Shown: positions 15,901 through 25,242, numbered from the stretch's first letter. The stretch is DNA of 38,649 bases from CAZMFZ01 sp964565665 (GCA_964565665.1 CAZMFZ010000021.1:1-38649); one strand, 5' to 3'. Numbers and translations: made by a program. The notes: generated by a model from the letters alone, not told the origin.

Positions 15901-18219
15901 CTAAACCAACTGCTCAGTTAGCTGACGAATGTATTTAGCAGCCCCAACCATATTTTCTAAGGCCAATTTTGTTTCAGGCCATTTTCTTGTTTTTAGGCCA
16001 CAATCGGGATTTACCCAAACATTGCGCAGTGGCAAAACTTTAAGTGCCTTATTCAGCAACTGGATAATTTCTTCCTTCGAAGGTACTCTAGGGCTGTGAA
16101 TGTCATAAACTCCAGGTCCAATTTCATTGGGATATTTGAAATCGACAAAAGCATCAAGCAATTCCATTTGCGAACGAGATGTTTCTATGGTGATCACATC
16201 TGCATCCATTTTGGCAATATTTTCGATGATATCGTTGAACTCGGAATAGCACATATGAGTATGAATCTGGGTTGAATCAGCTACCCCACTTGCTGATAAG
16301 CGAAAGGCACCAATAGCCCAATTCAAATAGTAATCTCTATCTTCTTTTCTCAATGGTAAACCTTCTCTAATAGCTGGCTCATCAATTTGAATAATCTTGA
16401 TACCTGCCTTTTCCAAATCCTGTACTTCATCTCTAATTGCCAGTGCCAATTGCATGCAAGTGTCATTTCTTGGCTGATCGTCTCGCACAAACGACCACTG
16501 CAAAATAGTAACCGGGCCTGTCAACATGCCCTTCAACCATTTAGAAGTAAGGGATTGGGCAAAGCTTGTCCATCGAACTGTCATGGCTTCTTTCCGCTCC
16601 ACATCTCCAAAAATAATAGGAGGTTTTACACATCTTGAACCATAACTCTGTACCCATCCATTTTCAGAAAAGGCAAATCCTTCAAGCAATTCTCCAAAAT
16701 ATTCTACCATATCATTTCTTTCAAATTCGCCATGCACAAGCACATCTAGCCCAATCTCCTCTTGAAAACGCACCGTTTCTTCGGTTTCTTTTTTTATGAA
16801 ATTTTCATATTCTAAGGTGCTCAATTCTCCTTTCTTGAACTTGGCTCTGGCCGTTCTCACTTCTTCTGTCTGAGGGAATGAGCCAATGGTGGTGGTGGGC
16901 ATTAATGGCAATTGAAGGGTATCAAATTGGATTTTTTGCCTTAAATTAAAGGGCTGACTTCTGGTAAAATCTTCAGGTTGTATTTTACTCAATCGCAGCT
17001 TTACATGGTTTTTATGAATAAGGGTTGACTCTCTTCTTGATTGAATGGCATTTTGATTTTCTCTAAATTTTTCAATGGCGTCACCTGCCTCTATTCCCCC
17101 AGCTATGGTTTTCAAATCGAGCAATTCATGCAATTTCTGTTTAGCAAAAGCCAACCAGTTCTTTATTTGATGATTGAGTTTCTTTTCCAAATCCAGATCG
17201 ATAGGCACGTGTAAAAGTGAACACGATGGTGCAATCATTACCCTCGATTCGCCCAATACTTCTACCGCTTTATGGATAAATGAAAGAGATTTTTTATAAT
17301 CGTTTTTCCAAATATTCCGTCCATCAACTAACCCGAGTGAAAGCGTTGTAGTAGCTTTTTTAAAAGTACTGTCAAGTAAATCATCAAGTTGGGAAGGACA
17401 TCTGACTAAATCTACGTGTAAAACATCAATCTGCAAATTGACTGCTACTTCTATGTTTTCTCCAGTACAATCGAAATAAGTAGCTAACATCAATTTTAAA
17501 AAAGGGAACTTTCTTCTCAGAAACTCATAGGTTGTGGCAACAGCTTTTCGTTCATTATCATTAAGAATAGTAACCAAACAAGGCTCGTCAAATTGAATCC
17601 AATTAGCACCATAATTTTCTAGTTTTGTTAAAATAGTTTCATACACCAGTAGTAAGCGGTCAAGTAATTCAATGCGGTGAAAACCTTCTTCCTTCTCCTT
17701 CCCACTTAACAAATAAGAAACAGGTCCCAATAAAACTACTTTTGGAGTTTGTTTTAAAGCTTCCTTGGCTTCGTAAAACTCCTTTAAAACCTGTTCTGAA
17801 AAGAAGGAGAATTTTTGGTTTTTTGTAAATTCTGGAACAATGTAATGATAATTTGTATCATACCACTTGGTCATTTCCATGGCAGTAATATCCAGTCCTT
17901 CTTTTTGATAACCTCTGGCCATAGCAAAATACAAGTCCAACTCCGTATTGGCTCTATTTTCAATCACGGGGAAATAACGCTCTGGAATGGCATTTACCAT
18001 TATGGAAGTATCCAACACATGGTCGTAATAAGAAAAATCGTTGCATGGAATGAGATCAATCCCTGCTTCCAGTTGGGTGTTCCAATTGGCTTTTTTAATA
18101 TTACTGGCCACCACCTGCAGCTTTTGCTGATTGATTTTACCACTCCAGTATTGTTCATTGGCTTTTTTGAGTTCTCTTTGACTGCCAACTCTAGGATAGC
18201 CAAGATTGTGTGTTTGCAT
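15901..18219 (-). CDS. metE: Cobalamin-independent methionine synthase
   Basis: A 772-residue, full-length MetE. The N-terminal domain (about 1-330) starts TQ/TH-NLGYPRVG with GYPRVG--RELK, and the C-terminal catalytic domain begins at PTTTIGSFPQT (441-451). The zinc ligands are in place: His 655 and Cys 657 in HTHMCYSE, Glu 679 in TIETSRS, and Cys 740 in NPDCGLKTR. It transfers a methyl group from 5-methyltetrahydropteroyl-polyglutamate to homocysteine in the cytosol. It is divergent from an Lrp/AsnC regulator gene; the shared 151-bp region contains repeated sites and a -7 box, so control by that regulator is likely. I see no SAM or cobalamin riboswitch. Confidence 0.97.
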   Translation of the reverse strand: MQTHNLGYPRVGSQRELKKANEQYWSGKINQQKLQVVASNIKKANWNTQLEAGIDLIPCNDFSYYDHVLDTSIMVNAIPERYFPVIENRANTELDLYFAMARGYQKEGLDITAMEMTKWYDTNYHYIVPEFTKNQKFSFFSEQVLKEFYEAKEALKQTPKVVLLGPVSYLLSGKEKEEGFHRIELLDRLLLVYETILTKLENYGANWIQFDEPCLVTILNDNERKAVATTYEFLRRKFPFLKLMLATYFDCTGENIEVAVNLQIDVLHVDLVRCPSQLDDLLDSTFKKATTTLSLGLVDGRNIWKNDYKKSLSFIHKAVEVLGESRVMIAPSCSLLHVPIDLDLEKKLNHQIKNWLAFAKQKLHELLDLKTIAGGIEAGDAIEKFRENQNAIQSRRESTLIHKNHVKLRLSKIQPEDFTRSQPFNLRQKIQFDTLQLPLMPTTTIGSFPQTEEVRTARAKFKKGELSTLEYENFIKKETEETVRFQEEIGLDVLVHGEFERNDMVEYFGELLEGFAFSENGWVQSYGSRCVKPPIIFGDVERKEAMTVRWTSFAQSLTSKWLKGMLTGPVTILQWSFVRDDQPRNDTCMQLALAIRDEVQDLEKAGIKIIQIDEPAIREGLPLRKEDRDYYLNWAIGAFRLSASGVADSTQIHTHMCYSEFNDIIENIAKMDADVITIETSRSQMELLDAFVDFKYPNEIGPGVYDIHSPRVPSKEEIIQLLNKALKVLPLRNVWVNPDCGLKTRKWPETKLALENMVGAAKYIRQLTEQLV

Positions 18220-18245
18220 TTGTTTTTTAGTTAAATTGTTTGCTG

Positions 18246-18324
18246 CAAAACTATAATTAAGATTATTTAACTGGTAAAAAGAAATTTATTAAGATTATTT
18301 ACCTAATACTTAGCTATTATTAAG
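18246..18324. promoter_or_regulatory. metE promoter and putative Lrp/AsnC operator repeats
   Basis: ATTAAGATTATTTA occurs twice, at 18256-18269 and 18288-18301, with a 32-bp period (about three helical turns). A further imperfect dyad ACTTA...TAAGT spans 18308-18324. On the minus strand a -7 box TAGTTTTG lies at 18253-18246, 27 bases before the metE start; the first repeat covers its -33 region. A TATATTTT near 18333-18340 could serve the divergent regulator gene. Phased repeats in a divergent promoter fit binding by an Lrp/AsnC octamer. Confidence 0.6.
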
Positions 18325-18370
18325 TGAATTTTTATATTTTTACATTACAATTCACCTATATTCAGATAAA

Positions 18371-18838
18371 ATGGCTGCTTCTTCCCTCGACCAAACCGAT
18401 AAAGCATTGCTTAGGCTACTTCAGGACAATGCTAATCTCACCACAAAAGAGCTTTCGGAAAAGCTTCATTTGTCGCCTACACCTGTCTATGAGCGGCAAA
18501 AAAGATTGGAAAAAGAAGGCTACATTGAAAAATATGTGGCAGTGTTGAATAAAGAAAAACTTGGCAAAAAGCTGATTGTATTTTGCAATGTGAAGCTAAA
18601 ACAACATGAGAGAGGGATGGGAGAAAAATTTGTGAATGCAATCAATAATATGCCTGATGTGATGGAATGCTATAATATATCAGGCGAATATGATTTTATG
18701 CTCAAAATTTTGGTTGAAGATATGCCTCAATACCAAGATTTCATCATGAACAAACTGACCTTGATTGAAAACATAGGCAGTACCCACAGCATGTTTGTAA
18801 TGGGAGAAATCAAGCGCAGTTTAGCTTATACTATTTAA
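18371..18838 (+). CDS. Lrp/AsnC-family transcriptional regulator
   Basis: A 155-residue protein with the standard two-part layout. The N-terminal winged helix-turn-helix is LDQTDKALLRLLQDNANLTT, then KELSEKLHLSPTPVYERQKR and LEKEGYIEKY. The C-terminal RAM ligand-binding domain includes MPDVMECYNISGEYDFMLKI. Such proteins form dimers and octamers and respond to amino acids. Divergence from metE suggests that it regulates methionine synthesis and its own expression; methionine as ligand is inference. Start ATG 18371 gives the usual N-terminus. Confidence 0.9.
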   Translation: MAASSLDQTDKALLRLLQDNANLTTKELSEKLHLSPTPVYERQKRLEKEGYIEKYVAVLNKEKLGKKLIVFCNVKLKQHERGMGEKFVNAINNMPDVMECYNISGEYDFMLKILVEDMPQYQDFIMNKLTLIENIGSTHSMFVMGEIKRSLAYTI

Positions 18839-18888
18839 TTTATAATAATTTATCACCCTCTCCCTTAGAGATCTTCTGCTATTACTCC

Positions 18889-20553
18889 TTAAAACTCCTG
18901 CAATCTTTGTGCAATGTTCCATCGAATGCCGCCTGTAGTAAATAGCAAATTTTCGTTGCCTGCGGCAGAATTTTCCCTCCTTAAAGTTTGCTTTACATCA
19001 ATATAAAAATTATGGAAAAGCTGATAGCTTAAATTCAGACTTAGAAATAATGTATTGGTTCTGATGCCTTGCCCTACTAAGTTATTAAACTCATTTTCAG
19101 GCGTATAGCCAGGTTTCATAATATTAGACCCATAGTTTTTGCCTGCTGTATCTTTCCCTTGCACAATGTAGAATCCTTTGCCTGTAATATTAAGCCTTGG
19201 CAAGGGCTGGTATCTTACAATACCCATAAATTCATAAAAATTAGCCCCAAGCGGATGTGCCAAAGGCTGCCCGTAATTTGAGAGATTTGTTAATACATTT
19301 TTATCGGTGTACATATAAGGTCGCACGAAATTATGTTCTAACTGAATGTCTAAGTTTTTCACCCCTAGCACATCTATATATTTCATGCCTATTTGCCAAG
19401 CATATTTATTGCCCCACCAGCCATTTTGAGCTGCTATGTTTTTGTATAAAAATTCATTGATTACAAATTGACCATAAAACGACAATCTGTTTGCCAAATT
19501 CCATTTGAAATCCGCCCCAATCTGCACTTTATCCTTTCCACCCAAAAACGATTCTATTTCTCGGTAGAAGATTACAGGATTCAAATAATTTAGCTCAAAA
19601 CCGCTATTGCCAGTGGCAGAATCGCTGCGATGAAAAACAATGCCTTCAAAAATGCCAATATTGAAGTTTTTGGTAAGTTTAAAATCTAAGTGGTGAATTG
19701 CCATATATTTCCTGGGATTGTAATTGTTGCCATTTATTACTTGCCCTGTCATTTCTGAAAAAATATTGGTGTAGTTAAACCGCCAAATTTTGGTATTAAA
19801 CTTTAGAAAAAGATATTTGCCCGAATAATCAGAAAGTAAAAGCGAGCGGTATCCATTACCAATAAAATTTTTATCGTGCCCAAATTGCACAGAAATTGGC
19901 TTAATGATATTAAAACTAATATAGCCTCGTGCAGAGAAAAAATCATAGCCCTTTACTTTGTATGGCTTGGAAAAGCCTTCATTGGGGAATGCCTTGGCAG
20001 AATCGGCTACTTCTTTCACATAATCTGGTATATAAGCTTGATTATCAGTTACTAAAGTATAAAAACCTATTTTTTTCCCAATAGAGCCTCTTAATTCTAT
20101 CCCTCTTGTATTAAGGCTGTAAGCAGCATCTTTATTGATAGTATTTTGCTCAAAATTGATAACCGGATTCGCCACTAGCGTAAAATCTTTGGTGTTCACA
20201 CTGTATGCGGCATTATAATGGCGGTAAAAGGTTTTCGAGAAGCGTTGTTTCGATTTTCCTACATTCAAAGTATCGTCAAATTGTTCCCAATTGTCGTTTC
20301 TCAAGTAGTTGAGATTAAATTTATCGGAGGTAGATAAATTTGAAATCGTAGCCATGCTGTCTGATAATAAGGCAATATCTTTTCGTAATGTAGGCTTTAA
20401 TGTGGTAAAATAATTGGGCTTTTTTTTGCCGAGTTTTATTTCGTATCTATCTAAAAGCCAATAATAATCGGCATTGAGCGGTGCGTACACACTTTGAGCA
20501 ATACAAAAAAGAGAAGTAAAGAGAATGGAGATTGCAAATAAAAGTCGCAACAT
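18889..20553 (-). CDS. Wzi/RemB-like outer-membrane beta-barrel protein
   Basis: From ATG 20553 the protein begins MLRLLFAISILFTSLFCIAQ, a clean signal peptide; an upstream in-frame ATG at 20604 would precede it with 17 extra residues. The mature part starts YAPLNADYYWLLDRYEIKLG, then a Lys-rich FTTLKPTLRKDIALL stretch, like RemB/capsule-assembly Wzi family proteins of Bacteroidota. The rest alternates as barrel strands, with FGHDKNFIGNGYRSLLLSDY, the conserved 'G-G-RSL-LSD' signature, and WNLANRLSFYGQFVINEF near the C-terminus. RemB is a surface gliding component in Flavobacterium; Wzi organises capsule. Which role applies here is open. It is convergent with the Lrp gene, 50 bases apart. Confidence 0.75.
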   Translation of the reverse strand: MLRLLFAISILFTSLFCIAQSVYAPLNADYYWLLDRYEIKLGKKKPNYFTTLKPTLRKDIALLSDSMATISNLSTSDKFNLNYLRNDNWEQFDDTLNVGKSKQRFSKTFYRHYNAAYSVNTKDFTLVANPVINFEQNTINKDAAYSLNTRGIELRGSIGKKIGFYTLVTDNQAYIPDYVKEVADSAKAFPNEGFSKPYKVKGYDFFSARGYISFNIIKPISVQFGHDKNFIGNGYRSLLLSDYSGKYLFLKFNTKIWRFNYTNIFSEMTGQVINGNNYNPRKYMAIHHLDFKLTKNFNIGIFEGIVFHRSDSATGNSGFELNYLNPVIFYREIESFLGGKDKVQIGADFKWNLANRLSFYGQFVINEFLYKNIAAQNGWWGNKYAWQIGMKYIDVLGVKNLDIQLEHNFVRPYMYTDKNVLTNLSNYGQPLAHPLGANFYEFMGIVRYQPLPRLNITGKGFYIVQGKDTAGKNYGSNIMKPGYTPENEFNNLVGQGIRTNTLFLSLNLSYQLFHNFYIDVKQTLRRENSAAGNENLLFTTGGIRWNIAQRLQEF

Positions 20554-20878
20554 GGCTAGAAATTGAAGTGTATAAACAATGTCATTAATTAAGGAATAAT
20601 TCATTTGGGTACTCTTCAGTTCATTGCAGATGGATTAAACCATCGGCAATAATTGGATAGAGAATATATTAATTTAATGACATTGTGTATAAAAGTAAAA
20701 ATATTTTTTAATCTATCGGAAATAGGCCTCCCCATCTTTTCAATTCTGAAGTTCTCTCCTTTACAAAAATTTAATGTCAAAAACAGGAACTAATCTAAAT
20801 AAATGTTGTTAAAGTAGAATAAATGTACCTACATTAATTATTTTCCTTTTTAACAAAAAAATTAAACATCATACAAGT
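20554..20878. other. 325-bp AT-rich intergenic region
   Basis: I see no gene or RNA here. It separates the divergent RemB-like gene and the broken yceI gene. The only structure noted is a short dyad ATGTA-CC-TACAT at 20823-20834, about 45 bases before the yceI start, which could be an operator. No TAnnTTTG box is evident on either strand. Confidence 0.5.
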
Positions 20879-21403
20879 ATGGCAACAACTAAATGGACAC
20901 TGGACCCTGCACACAGCGAAGTGCAATTTAAGGTAAAACACCTTATGATTACTAACGTGACTGGAACGCTAAAAATAATTGAAGGCTCACTTGAAAGTGA
21001 AAACTAAAAATTTACTCACGCAAAAATCGCTTTTAAAGCCGAACTGGCTGGAATTGATACTGGAAGCGAACAAAGAGATGGGCATTTGAAAAGTGCGGAA
21101 TTTTTCGATGTAGAAAAATATCCTACCATTGGTTTTGAATCAGCAAATTACAATGCTGCGGAAGGCAAAATAAGCGGAAGCATAACCATAAAAGATGTAA
21201 CTAAACAAATTACACTAGATGTAGAATTTGGAGGCGTAAATAAAGACCCTTGGGGAAATCAAAAAGCAGGTTTTTCTACCTCTGGCAAAATAAACAGAGC
21301 CGATTTTGGGCTTACTTGGAATGCGGCATTAGAATCGAGTGGCGTAATGGTAAGCGAAGAAGTAAAACTTTTGGCAGAAGTTCAGTTTGTAAAACAGGCT
21401 TAA
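20879..21403 (+). pseudogene. YceI-family protein interrupted by an in-frame TAA
   Basis: ATG 20879 opens MATTKWTLDPAHSEVQFKVK and reads well to SLESEN, where TAA (21005-21007) stops translation at codon 43. The same frame continues without shift as KFTHAKIAFKAELAGIDTGS and onward to the normal C-terminus, VKLLAEVQFVKQA, at 21403. The whole length, 174 codons, is that of a normal YceI lipocalin-like isoprenoid-binding protein. So a single nonsense change is the only visible damage. A restart at ATG 21086 would lack the first strands of the barrel. A sequencing error, recent inactivation or stop readthrough are the options; the well-preserved remainder favours a recent event or an error. Confidence 0.85.
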
Positions 21404-21425
21404 TTATCATTCAAAATCAACGAAA

Positions 21426-21456
21426 CACTAATTCACAGATTGAGTTAGTGATTTTT
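21426..21456 (+). terminator. Intrinsic terminator after the yceI gene
   Basis: CACTAATTC (21426-21434) pairs with GAGTTAGTG (21442-21450, one G-U), followed by a run of six T after one A. It lies 22 bases after the yceI stop. Confidence 0.7.
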
Positions 21457-21581
21457 TCGTATCTAATGTTGACGACATTTTATTCTAAAGTTATTTGCAA
21501 AAATACTTGCCCACAAAATTGTCGTATTGCAAACATCTCACAATTGAACTATCAGTTAACAAACAATTAACACATCTGCTT

Positions 21582-21589
21582 TATATTTG
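21582..21589 (+). promoter_or_regulatory. -7 element upstream of the GH3-type synthetase gene
   Basis: TATATTTG fits TAnnTTTG and lies 34 bases before the ATG at 21623. No convincing -33 box is at the expected spacing. Confidence 0.5.
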
Positions 21590-21622
21590 CCGTTTGGTTA
21601 CCAAAGATAAATGTAAAATACT

Positions 21623-23215
21623 ATGCCTATTCTAGGTGATTTGCTGCGAAGAGGGGTGGAGATTGGCAAGCGTTACGCTATTAAGGCACTTAGCCCTTAC
21701 GATTTGCAGAAAAAAGAACTCAAAAAACTGCTAAAAACTGCCAAAGAAACCGAATTCGGCAAAAATTTCCATTTCGACTTCATCATCGAGGCCTACAAAC
21801 TAAAGCAGAAACGTAATGCAGATACTTTTCGATACTACTATCGTATTTTTTCTGAAAATATCCCTATTTATACCTACAACAAAATTTACAATGAATGGTG
21901 GTATAAAGCACTAAATGGCGAAACTGATGTGTGCTGGCCAGGAAAGGTAAAATATTTCGCCTTGAGTTCGGGTACATCAGGTTCTTCAAGCAAGCATATT
22001 CCCATCACCAAAGAACTGATGAAAGCCAATAAAAAGGCAGGAATTAGGCAGATGCTAACTTTGCGAAATTTCAATGTCGATTATAAAGATATTCTCACCA
22101 GAGGGGTGCTTATGCTTGGCGGTAGCACCGACTTATACAAACAGCAAGATTATTATGAGGGAGATTTGAGTGGAATAATGGCTAGCAAACTTCCTTTTTG
22201 GTTTTCATCACTATACAAACCAGGCAAAAGAATAGCCTCAATTCGTGATTGGAATAAAAAACTAAGTCAAATTACCTTGCGTGCCGAAAATTGGGATATG
22301 GGCTATGTAGCTGGTGTGCCAGCTTGGATGACAATACTTTTCGAACGAATTATCAAACATCACAATGTAAATAACATTCATGAAGTATGGCCAAATTTAT
22401 CGGTTTATGCCCATGGTGGGGTAGCATTTGAGCCGTATAGAGCCAATTTTGAAAAGTTGTTGGGCAAGCCATTAATATATATTGAGACATATTTAGCCTC
22501 TGAAGGCTTTATCGCATTGCAGCTGCACCCCGATAAACACATGAAATTGTTGCTTGATAATGGTATATTTTTTGAATTTGTACCCTTTACCGAGATTAAT
22601 TTTGATAATGAAGGCGAGATAAAGCCCAAAGCTCAGACTTTACTGATAGATGAAGTAGAGGAAGGCAAAGATTATGCACTGTTAATTTCTACTGTGGCTG
22701 GCACTTGGCGGTACTTGATTGGAGATACAATTCGATTTGTAAATAAAGCGGAAGCCGAGATAATAATTTCAGGTCGAACCAAACACTATATAAGTATGTG
22801 TGGCGAGCATTTGTCGGTCGACAACATGAACAAAGCCATTGAAAAGGCGTCTAAAGACCTCAATATCAGGGTGTTGGAATATGCTGTAGCCGGCATCCCA
22901 AATGGAAAACTATTTGCTCACAAATGGTTTATTGGCTGCGATGAAGCGGTAGATGAAGAAGCTTTCAAGACCAAGATAGATTATTATTTGGGTGAGCTGA
23001 ATGACGATTACAAAACCGAACGTCTGGAAGCCATCAAAGACATATATATAAACGTATTACCAACTTCTGCCTTTTATGGCTGGCTCAAAACACAGGGCAA
23101 GGAAGGTGGCCAAAATAAATTTCCCCGTGTACTCAAAAAAGGCAAACTAGAAGAATGGGAGAGCTATTTGAAAGAAAATAATCTGGCAACAAAACCCCAA
23201 TTGGAACTAGCATAG
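21623..23215 (+). CDS. GH3 auxin-responsive-promoter family (ANL-type acyl-adenylating) protein
   Basis: A 530-residue soluble protein of the GH3 family, named for plant auxin-amido synthetases and not to be confused with glycoside hydrolase family 3. The ATP-binding loop is FALSSGTSGSSSKHIPITKE (the SSGTSG-S-K motif), a second motif is IYIETYLASEGFIALQ, and the hinge/Asp region is TWRYLIGDTIRFV. The C-terminal part, SGRTKHYISMCGEHLSVDNM, is typical of bacterial GH3 proteins. Plant members adenylate a carboxylate and couple it to an amino acid; bacterial substrates are largely unknown. The downstream LysE-type exporter starts one base after its stop codon, so the two are co-translated. Confidence 0.9.
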   Translation: MPILGDLLRRGVEIGKRYAIKALSPYDLQKKELKKLLKTAKETEFGKNFHFDFIIEAYKLKQKRNADTFRYYYRIFSENIPIYTYNKIYNEWWYKALNGETDVCWPGKVKYFALSSGTSGSSSKHIPITKELMKANKKAGIRQMLTLRNFNVDYKDILTRGVLMLGGSTDLYKQQDYYEGDLSGIMASKLPFWFSSLYKPGKRIASIRDWNKKLSQITLRAENWDMGYVAGVPAWMTILFERIIKHHNVNNIHEVWPNLSVYAHGGVAFEPYRANFEKLLGKPLIYIETYLASEGFIALQLHPDKHMKLLLDNGIFFEFVPFTEINFDNEGEIKPKAQTLLIDEVEEGKDYALLISTVAGTWRYLIGDTIRFVNKAEAEIIISGRTKHYISMCGEHLSVDNMNKAIEKASKDLNIRVLEYAVAGIPNGKLFAHKWFIGCDEAVDEEAFKTKIDYYLGELNDDYKTERLEAIKDIYINVLPTSAFYGWLKTQGKEGGQNKFPRVLKKGKLEEWESYLKENNLATKPQLELA

Positions 23216-23216
23216 C

Positions 23217-23831
23217 ATGATATTTATAATTGTGAAAGGTATTGGCTTAGGCTTGGTGATTGCCACTTTGGTTGGGCCAGTTTTCTTCGCATTGCTTCAA
23301 GCCAGTATCAAGCATGGGGTTCGGCAGGCACTTTTTATGGCTTTGGGTATAAGCCTTAGTGATGCTACATATATTTTTCTCACCTATTATGGATTAGCTC
23401 AATTTTCTGAAAACCCAATGTTTATCAAGTGGATGGGACTTGGAGGCGGCTCAATATTAATAGCCACGGGCTTATATGCCATATTCAAAAAAGCCCATCG
23501 CACGGAAACATCTACAGAGGATCTACCCCAACACCACAGACTCAAGTTTTTTATCAAGGGTTTTGTATTGAATTTTATTAACCCAGCTGTACTAATCTTT
23601 TGGGTGGGAGCGGTAGGTGTGGTGTCACTTGATTTCGATTATATAAATACCAAAGTTGGTTTGTTTTTTCTCTGCACCTTGCTTACAGTATTTGCTACAG
23701 ATGTAATAAAAATATACGTGGCTACCCTATTGAGCCGCATTATAAATGATACTATTTTAAATTGGCTAAATAAAATTGTAGGTATTGCCATGGTGGTGTA
23801 TGGCATTATATTGATTGTAGATAAGTTTTAG
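23217..23831 (+). CDS. LysE/RhtB-family amino-acid exporter
   Basis: A 204-residue inner-membrane protein with about six helices. The N-terminal signature GLVIATLVGPVFFALLQASI (the GP-----R/Q pattern) and GISLSDATYIFL match LysE/RhtB exporters; the central NFINPAVLIFWVG contains the family's N-P motif, and the last helix ends the protein. It exports amino acids or derivatives. Coupling to the GH3-type synthetase suggests export of an amino-acid conjugate or of its amino-acid precursor; this is inference. Confidence 0.85.
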   Translation: MIFIIVKGIGLGLVIATLVGPVFFALLQASIKHGVRQALFMALGISLSDATYIFLTYYGLAQFSENPMFIKWMGLGGGSILIATGLYAIFKKAHRTETSTEDLPQHHRLKFFIKGFVLNFINPAVLIFWVGAVGVVSLDFDYINTKVGLFFLCTLLTVFATDVIKIYVATLLSRIINDTILNWLNKIVGIAMVVYGIILIVDKF

Positions 23832-23935
23832 TAGTTATATTCTATTCAATCAATCGCAGCTTAAATTGATTTCAATATCCCCAGTCAATAAACATTCACA
23901 CTCAATTATACCTTTATTTTAGTATGTTTATTATC

Positions 23936-23943
23936 TACCTTTG
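23936..23943 (+). promoter_or_regulatory. -7 element upstream of the aminotransferase gene
   Basis: TACCTTTG fits the preferred TAnnTTTG -7 box, 33 bases before the start. TTTA at 23913-23916 lies 19 bases further upstream and could be a weak -33 box. Confidence 0.6.
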
Positions 23944-23976
23944 CACCCCATTTAAAACTGACCATTAAATCATTTC

Positions 23977-25188
23977 ATGATGTCAACAATTACAGCTTCT
24001 ATTCTTTCCGACAGAATTAACGCCCTTGCAGAATCGCAAACTATTGCCATGTCGAAAAAAGCCCGCGAATTATCAAATGCAGGCCATAATGTGGTAAATC
24101 TCACCCTTGGTGAGCCTGATTTTGCAACACCGCAACATATCAAAGAGGCTGGTGCGAAGGCCATTATGGATAATTTTTCTTATTACACCCCTGTAGCCGG
24201 CATTCCTGAACTTAGAAAAGGCATTGCCGAAAAGCTAAAACGCGACAATAATATCGATTGGAAACCTGAAAACATTATTGTATCGACTGGAGCAAAACAA
24301 TCGCTTGCCAATGCACTTTCTGTATTGGTAAACCCCGGTGATGAAGTGATAATTTATTCCCCTTATTGGGTTAGCTATGCTGAATTGGTGAAATTGAACG
24401 AAGGCGATGTGGTAGAATTAGTAGGTACTTTTGAAAATGATTTCAAACCAACTATCGAAGATTTAAAAGCTGCAATTACCGACAGAACCAAAGTAATCAT
24501 GTATTCTTCGCCTTGCAACCCTACAGGTTCGGTGTTTTCGAAAGCTGAGTTGATGGAAATAGCTCACGTAGTAGCACAAAATGAAAATATATATGTGATT
24601 GCCGATGAAATATATGAGTACATCAACTATGGCGAGCCACATTTTTCTATTGGTTCGGTAGAAGCTATTAAAGATAGAGTAGTAACCGTAAATGGTTTCT
24701 CGAAAGGTTATGCGATGACGGGCTGGAGGGTAGGCTATATGGCTGCCAACAAAACCATAGCCGATGCCTGCGACAAAATGCAAAGTCAAATTACTTCAGG
24801 AGCCTGTTCTATTGCTCAAAAAGCGGCATATGCAGGCATTGTAGGGCCACTAGAGCCATCAATGGAAATGACCAAAACATTTACCAAACGTAGAGAATTG
24901 ATGTATGGGCTTTTGAAAGGTATTCCCAATTTGAAAATCAACAATCCGAAAGGAGCGTTTTATTTCTTCCCTGATGTAAGCGCCTATTTTGGTAAATCCG
25001 ATGGCAAAGTCACTATCAACAATTCTGAAGATTTGAGTATGTGGTTACTGAATGTATCTTATTTATCTACTGTACCTGGAAGTGCTTTTGGTTACGAAGG
25101 TTGCATTCGCATTTCCTATGCAGCTGCCGATGAAAAGCTAATTGAAGGCTGCAAAAGATTGAAAGATGCCTTAGCAACGTTGAAATAG
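23977..25188 (+). CDS. PLP-dependent aspartate-type aminotransferase
   Basis: A 403-residue fold-type I aminotransferase, subgroup I-gamma. Motifs are NLTLGEPDFATPQHI (substrate region), YYTPVAGIPELRKGIA, NPTG (181-184), the Asp/Tyr pair in IADEIYEYINYG, the PLP-binding Lys 243 in NGFSKGYAMTGWRVGY, and CIRISYA near the end. Likely aspartate:2-oxoglutarate aminotransferase; an aromatic or prephenate substrate is possible. Start ATG 23977 or ATG 23980. It has its own promoter and a strong terminator, so it is monocistronic. Confidence 0.9.
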   Translation: MMSTITASILSDRINALAESQTIAMSKKARELSNAGHNVVNLTLGEPDFATPQHIKEAGAKAIMDNFSYYTPVAGIPELRKGIAEKLKRDNNIDWKPENIIVSTGAKQSLANALSVLVNPGDEVIIYSPYWVSYAELVKLNEGDVVELVGTFENDFKPTIEDLKAAITDRTKVIMYSSPCNPTGSVFSKAELMEIAHVVAQNENIYVIADEIYEYINYGEPHFSIGSVEAIKDRVVTVNGFSKGYAMTGWRVGYMAANKTIADACDKMQSQITSGACSIAQKAAYAGIVGPLEPSMEMTKTFTKRRELMYGLLKGIPNLKINNPKGAFYFFPDVSAYFGKSDGKVTINNSEDLSMWLLNVSYLSTVPGSAFGYEGCIRISYAAADEKLIEGCKRLKDALATLK

Positions 25189-25206
25189 ATATTTTAGATT
25201 AGTCAC

Positions 25207-25237
25207 AAAAAAGCCTCAAATTTATTGAGGCTTTTTT
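25207..25237. terminator. Bidirectional intrinsic terminator
   Basis: AAGCCTCAA (25211-25219) pairs perfectly with TTGAGGCTT (25225-25233) around ATTTA, flanked by an A-run and a T-run. It lies between the convergent aminotransferase gene and the small membrane protein gene and can serve both. Confidence 0.85.
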
Positions 25238-25242
25238 ATGTG

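Noticed and set aside
18220..18370. SAM or cobalamin riboswitch upstream of metE
   Set aside because: The leader from the likely promoter to the start is only about 20 bases and shows no conserved riboswitch cores.
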